From Azohydromonas sediminis (GTDB lineage: Bacteria; Pseudomonadota; Gammaproteobacteria; Burkholderiales; Burkholderiaceae_C): 43,394 bases of DNA. Below, one piece after another: positions 37,091 to 43,394 of the stretch. The first letter of the stretch is position 1, and every line of letters starts with the position of its first letter. Both the position numbers and the translations under genes were made by a program. The notes below the pieces were generated by a model. It made no database searches. It was given only the letters and a program-made list of their open reading frames with translations, and had not been told where the DNA came from. The stretch covers positions 1 through 43,394 of the forward strand of contig NZ_QOAZ01000028.1 in the NCBI RefSeq assembly GCF_003574675.1, read 5' to 3'.

Positions 37091-37564
37091 TCAGCCCGCG
37101 CCGGTCTTCTTGATGCTGGTGGCGCGCTTGCGCGCCTTCTTGACGAGTCCGCCCGCCGTCACGCGCTGGTTGCCGAGCAGGCGCACCTTCTTGACGACCG
37201 GCCGGTGGTTGCCGCTCTTGCTGAACTTGACGATCTTGACCACTTTCGGCGCCGGTGCACGGTCGTCGCGCTCGGCCTTGGGCTTGGGCGCCGGCGGGCG
37301 CCACAGCACCAGCAGCTTGCCGATGTGCTGCACCGGCGCCGCACTCAGCCGGTCGGCCAGCGTCGCGAGCACGGCCTCGCGCGCCTCGCGCTCGTCGCTG
37401 AAGACGCGCACCTTGATCAGACCGTGCGCGGCGAGCGCCGCGTCGGCTTCCTTCAGCACGGCGTCGGTCAGCCCGTCGGCGCCGACGGTCACGACGGGGT
37501 CGAGGTGATGGGCGGCGCTGCGGTGCTGCTTGCGCTCGGCGGGCGTCAGGGTCAGGGCGGGCAT
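37091..37564 (-). CDS. yhbY: YhbY/CRS1-CRM family RNA-binding protein
   Basis: 157 residues from [15 protein letters not shown]. The CRM domain (residues 1-95) binds pre-50S ribosomal [62 protein letters not shown] Lys/Arg-rich tail of about 60 residues ([25 protein letters not shown]) is absent from the 97-residue E. coli protein and probably adds RNA contacts. Divergent from rlmE with only 20 bp between the starts, an AT-rich CCTATTATCG that must serve both promoters. An ATG 21 nt upstream would overlap rlmE. Confidence 0.92.
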   Translation of the reverse strand: MPALTLTPAERKQHRSAAHHLDPVVTVGADGLTDAVLKEADAALAAHGLIKVRVFSDEREAREAVLATLADRLSAAPVQHIGKLLVLWRPPAPKPKAERDDRAPAPKVVKIVKFSKSGNHRPVVKKVRLLGNQRVTAGGLVKKARKRATSIKKTGAG

Positions 37565-37584
37565 CGGCCTATTATCGATGCGCA

Positions 37585-38283
37585 ATGAAGATCAAGACCA
37601 AGAGCAAGAAGGTCAACAAGGCGTGGCTCGCCGACCATGTCAACGACCCCTATGTGAAGCGGGCGCAGCAGGAGGGCTACCGCTCGCGCGCGGCGTACAA
37701 GCTCAAGGAGATCGACGAGGCGCTGGGGCTGGTGCGCCTCGGGCAGGTGGTGGTCGACCTGGGCAGCGCGCCGGGAGCCTGGAGCCAGTATCTGCGCCGG
37801 CGCTTCGCGCCGAAGGCCGCCGGCGCCGGCGGCGCGGCACCGGGCGCGCTGCAGGGCACGATCGTCGCGCTCGACGTGCTGCCGATGGAGCCGATCGAGG
37901 GTGTGACCTTCCTGCAGGGCGACTTCCGCGACGAGGCCGTCGTGGCGGCGCTCGACGAGACGCTGGCCGGCCGCGCGGTGGACCTCATCGTCTCCGACAT
38001 GGCGCCGAACCTCTCGGGCATCGAGAGCGCCGATGCCGCGCGCATCGCGCACCTCGTCGAGCTCGCGCTCGAGTTCGCCCGGCGCCACCTCAAGCCCGAC
38101 GGCGCCCTGGTGTGCAAGGTGTTCCACGGCAGCGGCTACAGCCAGCTCGTCGAGCAGTTCAAGAAGACGTTCCGCGTCGTCAAGCCGGTCAAGCCGAAGG
38201 CGTCGCGCGACCGCTCGGCGGAAACCTTTCTGGTCGGCCGGGGTCTGAGGGTCAGCGCGGGCAGCGTGGGCCCGAACGGTTGA
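37585..38283 (+). CDS. rlmE: 23S rRNA 2'-O-ribose methyltransferase RlmE (FtsJ)
   Basis: 232 residues. Methylates the ribose of U2552 in 23S rRNA late in 50S assembly. Motifs: [33 protein letters not shown] with the catalytic Lys, the SAM loop [33 protein letters not shown] with the catalytic Asp, and [14 protein letters not shown] with a second Lys; E in [11 protein letters not shown] completes the K-D-K-E set. A short Gly/Ala-rich insert ([14 protein letters not shown]) follows motif I. The rlmE-ftsH order is widely conserved. Confidence 0.96.
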   Translation: MKIKTKSKKVNKAWLADHVNDPYVKRAQQEGYRSRAAYKLKEIDEALGLVRLGQVVVDLGSAPGAWSQYLRRRFAPKAAGAGGAAPGALQGTIVALDVLPMEPIEGVTFLQGDFRDEAVVAALDETLAGRAVDLIVSDMAPNLSGIESADAARIAHLVELALEFARRHLKPDGALVCKVFHGSGYSQLVEQFKKTFRVVKPVKPKASRDRSAETFLVGRGLRVSAGSVGPNG

Positions 38284-38428
38284 ATTCGGGTCCGTTTGCC
38301 CACCGATTGCCGGCATGTGCCGCCAGGCGGCGCGGGCATATTGAGTCCCATAGAATCGGCCGCAATTACAGTCCAGTTCTTGCACGGTTTTCTGCCGTTT
38401 TGGCGGCGGAGGTTTTCGAGGAGTCGCG
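38284..38428 (+). promoter_or_regulatory. ftsH upstream region
   Basis: 145 bp with lower GC than the flanking genes. TAGAAT at 38351-38356, and TTGAGT (38341) with TACAGT (38367), are promoter-like elements, though none has ideal spacing. GAGGAG lies 5-6 nt before the ftsH GTG. ftsH may thus be transcribed separately from rlmE. Confidence 0.4.
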
Positions 38429-40333
<1,905 letters not shown>

Positions 40334-40354
40334 ACGTGACCGGCTGACGACGTT

Positions 40355-40383
40355 GCGACGGGGCTGCGGCCCCGTCGCCGTTT
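40355..40383 (+). terminator. Intrinsic terminator after ftsH
   Basis: Perfect 10-bp stem GCGACGGGGC / GCCCCGTCGC with a TGCG loop (40355-40378), followed by CGTTT. It stands 22 bp after the ftsH stop and 29 bp before folP. Partial read-through or a folP promoter in the short gap must supply the next genes. Confidence 0.72.
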
Positions 40384-40406
40384 GCGACCCAAGTTTCCTT
40401 ACTGAC

Positions 40407-41276
40407 ATGGCCTTCTGGCAGACCGCGCGCTTCGACGTCGACCTGTCGCGCCCGCGCGTGATGGGCATCGTCAACGTGACGCCCGATTCGTTTTCCGACG
40501 GGGGCCGTCACGCCGACGCGGCGGCCGCGTGCGCGCACTGCGAGCGCCTCGTCGCCGAGGGTGCCGACCTGCTCGACATTGGTGGCGAGTCGACGCGCCC
40601 GGGCGCCGTCACCCCGAGCGCCGACGAGGAGCTCGCGCGCGTGCTGCCCGTCGTGCGGCACGCCGTGACGCTGGGCGTGCCGGTGTCGGTCGACACCAGC
40701 GCGCCCGAGGTGATGCGCGCGGTGCTCGACGCCGGTGCCGACGTCGTCAACGACGTGCGCGCGCTCACACGCCCGGGGGCGCTGGCCGCGGTGGCCGCGC
40801 ACCCGCGCGCCGGAGTGTGCCTGATGCACATGCGCGCCGAGCCGGCGACGATGCAGCAGCAGGCCGACTACCGCGACGTCGTCGCCGAAGTGGCCGCGTA
40901 CCTGGCCGAACGGGTCGCGGCGGTGCAGGCGGCCGGCGTCGAGCGGCAGCGCATCGTCGTCGACCCCGGGATCGGCTTCGGCAAGAAGGTGGAACACAAC
41001 CTCGCGCTGCTCGCGCGCCAGCGCGAACTGCTGGCGCTGGGCCTGCCGCTGCTGGTGGGATGGTCGCGCAAGTCGACGCTTGGCGCGGTGACGGGGCGCG
41101 GCGTCGGCGAGCGGCTGGCCGCCAGCGTCGCGGCCGCGCTGATGGCCGTCGAGCGCGGGGCGGCGATCGTGCGTGTGCACGATGTCGCAGCGACCGTCGA
41201 TGCGTTGAAGGTCTGGACGGCGGTGGCGCGCAGCGGCAACCCGCACGGGCAGGGCGGGAGCACAATCGCGCGCTGA
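40407..41276 (+). CDS. folP: Dihydropteroate synthase
   Basis: 289 residues from ATG 40407; an upstream in-frame extension overlaps ftsH and is unlike the family. Condenses p-aminobenzoate with hydroxymethyl-dihydropterin pyrophosphate in folate synthesis. Pterin site motifs: RVMGIVNVTPDSFSDGGRH, DLLDIGGESTRPGA, VSVDTSAPEVMRAVLDAGAD, VNDVRALT, IVVDPGIGFGKKVEHNLALL, LLVGWSRKSTLG, RVHDVAATVDAL. Full length. The short gap (57 bp) to glmM suggests co-transcription. Confidence 0.96.
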   Translation: MAFWQTARFDVDLSRPRVMGIVNVTPDSFSDGGRHADAAAACAHCERLVAEGADLLDIGGESTRPGAVTPSADEELARVLPVVRHAVTLGVPVSVDTSAPEVMRAVLDAGADVVNDVRALTRPGALAAVAAHPRAGVCLMHMRAEPATMQQQADYRDVVAEVAAYLAERVAAVQAAGVERQRIVVDPGIGFGKKVEHNLALLARQRELLALGLPLLVGWSRKSTLGAVTGRGVGERLAASVAAALMAVERGAAIVRVHDVAATVDALKVWTAVARSGNPHGQGGSTIAR

Positions 41277-41333
41277 CTCCGAGCCCCCAGCGCCCACGCG
41301 GCGGCCGACGCCGTACCAGCGCCCGCGACGACC

Positions 41334-42680
<1,347 letters not shown>

Positions 42681-42786
42681 AAGCCGATTTGGCGCCCCGC
42701 CGGGGACGTAACCGCCGGCAGCGAGAGCGGGGCGTTGTCCCGTTCGCTGTTGAACCGTGACCGGTGACGGCCCCTCGGTGAACATG
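42681..42786. other. Gap between glmM and the IS256-type transposase
   Basis: 106 bp that should hold the glmM terminator and one end of the insertion sequence. CGCCCCGC near 42691 can pair with GCGGGGCG near 42728, but the 26-nt interior is too long for a classical terminator. The element's terminal repeat cannot be placed because its other end is outside the window. Confidence 0.4.
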
Positions 42787-43394
42787 CTACGCGGCCTTGA
42801 AGACGGCGCCGTCGTCGCTTGCCGGACGACGGGCATCCAGGGCCTTGAGGAGGGTGCGCATCTGGCCACAGCCGCGCAGCTTGCGCATGCGCGTGGCCGC
42901 GTCGCTGAGCGCGCTGGCCACCCAGCGCAGCACCATCTGGCCGTCGCCCCAGCGCTTGACGTTGCGGCTGTAGTGCGCCACCGAGCCGTTCAGGTTCTCG
43001 ATGGGGTTGGTCGTGCGCAGCGTGCGGTACAGCGCCCCGGTGATGCCCAGTGCCTGCACGGTCAGCGTCTCCTCCAGGCCCTCGCGCAGGCTGGCGGCCG
43101 CACCCGGGTGCCTGGCCTGCAGCGACGATGCCAGACGGCCGAGCTGCTTGCGCGCCAGATCGGCGTCCGAGGCCGACCAGGCGTCCTTGAGGGCCCGCTT
43201 GACGCCGGCGTGCAGCTCCCTGGGCAGGTGCTCCAGCACGTTGCGGCGCTTGTGCTCCTGGCAGCGCTGCACGAGCGCGCACGCGCCGAAGGTCTGCACG
43301 ATGGCCTTGCGCAGCGCCTTGCCGCCGTCGATCACCCACAGCCGCATGCGCTGGGCATCCAGGCCGCGCTCGACCAGATCCGACAGCAGCGCGG
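42787..43394 (-). CDS. IS256-family (mutator-type) transposase, C-terminal part
   Basis: At least 202 residues; the frame is open to the window edge (ALLSDLVERGLDAQRMRLWV), so the start lies outside. The visible part has the second catalytic Asp in VIDGGKALRKAI, CQEHKRRNVLEHLP, and the catalytic Glu in TNPIENLNG, all in IS256 order, followed by YSRNVKRWGDGQMVLRWVAS and a stop. Catalytic residues seen are intact, so the element may be active. Shorter start codons in the frame (43347) are not the true start. Confidence 0.9.
   Translation of the reverse strand, partial: ALLSDLVERGLDAQRMRLWVIDGGKALRKAIVQTFGACALVQRCQEHKRRNVLEHLPRELHAGVKRALKDAWSASDADLARKQLGRLASSLQARHPGAAASLREGLEETLTVQALGITGALYRTLRTTNPIENLNGSVAHYSRNVKRWGDGQMVLRWVASALSDAATRMRKLRGCGQMRTLLKALDARRPASDDGAVFKAA

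Overview
The window is a high-GC (about 70% by eye) bacterial chromosome segment. Gene content and order point to a betaproteobacterium of the order Burkholderiales, probably the Leptothrix/Rubrivivax/Piscinibacter side. The best evidence is the run carA-carB-greA-DUF4149-yhbY-rlmE-ftsH-folP-glmM, the block surE-pcm-nlpD, and an orphan Bug-type solute receptor. No tRNA, rRNA or CRISPR array was seen. Taxonomy is inference from synteny and family types.

Region 1 (1-7200) is accessory DNA. It opens with the 3' part of an IS3-family element, a nested hairpin, and an inverted remnant of a second IS3-type orfA. A small catabolic island follows. On the minus strand are an FAD-dependent oxidoreductase (frameshifted in a G7 run inside its nucleotide-binding motif) and a mandelate-racemase-type enolase. 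On the plus strand are a GntR/UTRA regulator, a Bug-type periplasmic binding protein and a second, different enolase-superfamily enzyme. A near-perfect 24-bp palindrome lies between the two divergent units and is a good operator candidate. The island ends at an IS110-family transposase N-terminus fused in frame to the C-terminal domain of topoisomerase IV subunit A (parC). That parC remnant has a second lesion, an 8-bp tandem duplication.

Region 2 (7868-11780) holds a pterin dehydratase-like gene, a ridA-dsbB pair overlapping by GTGA, and comEC.

Region 3 (11898-21606) is the most interesting part: five co-directional genes encoding transglutaminase+DUF2126 (GS-like putative amidoligase), an ATP-grasp+alpha-E fusion, a second transglutaminase-like protein, a stand-alone circularly permuted ATP-grasp, and a stand-alone alpha-E protein. 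These families are predicted to make, attach or trim a peptide or amide product that has not been identified. A convergent response regulator/histidine kinase pair (21632-24631) lies next to it.

Region 4 (24775-42680) is mostly housekeeping: a quinone oxidoreductase; surE-pcm-nlpD, here not followed by rpoS but by a DUF3253 gene and rlmD; a Bax-inhibitor-like membrane protein; a GlcG-like protein; carAB, greA, DUF4149, yhbY, rlmE, ftsH, folP and glmM. The window closes inside an IS256-family transposase just after glmM.
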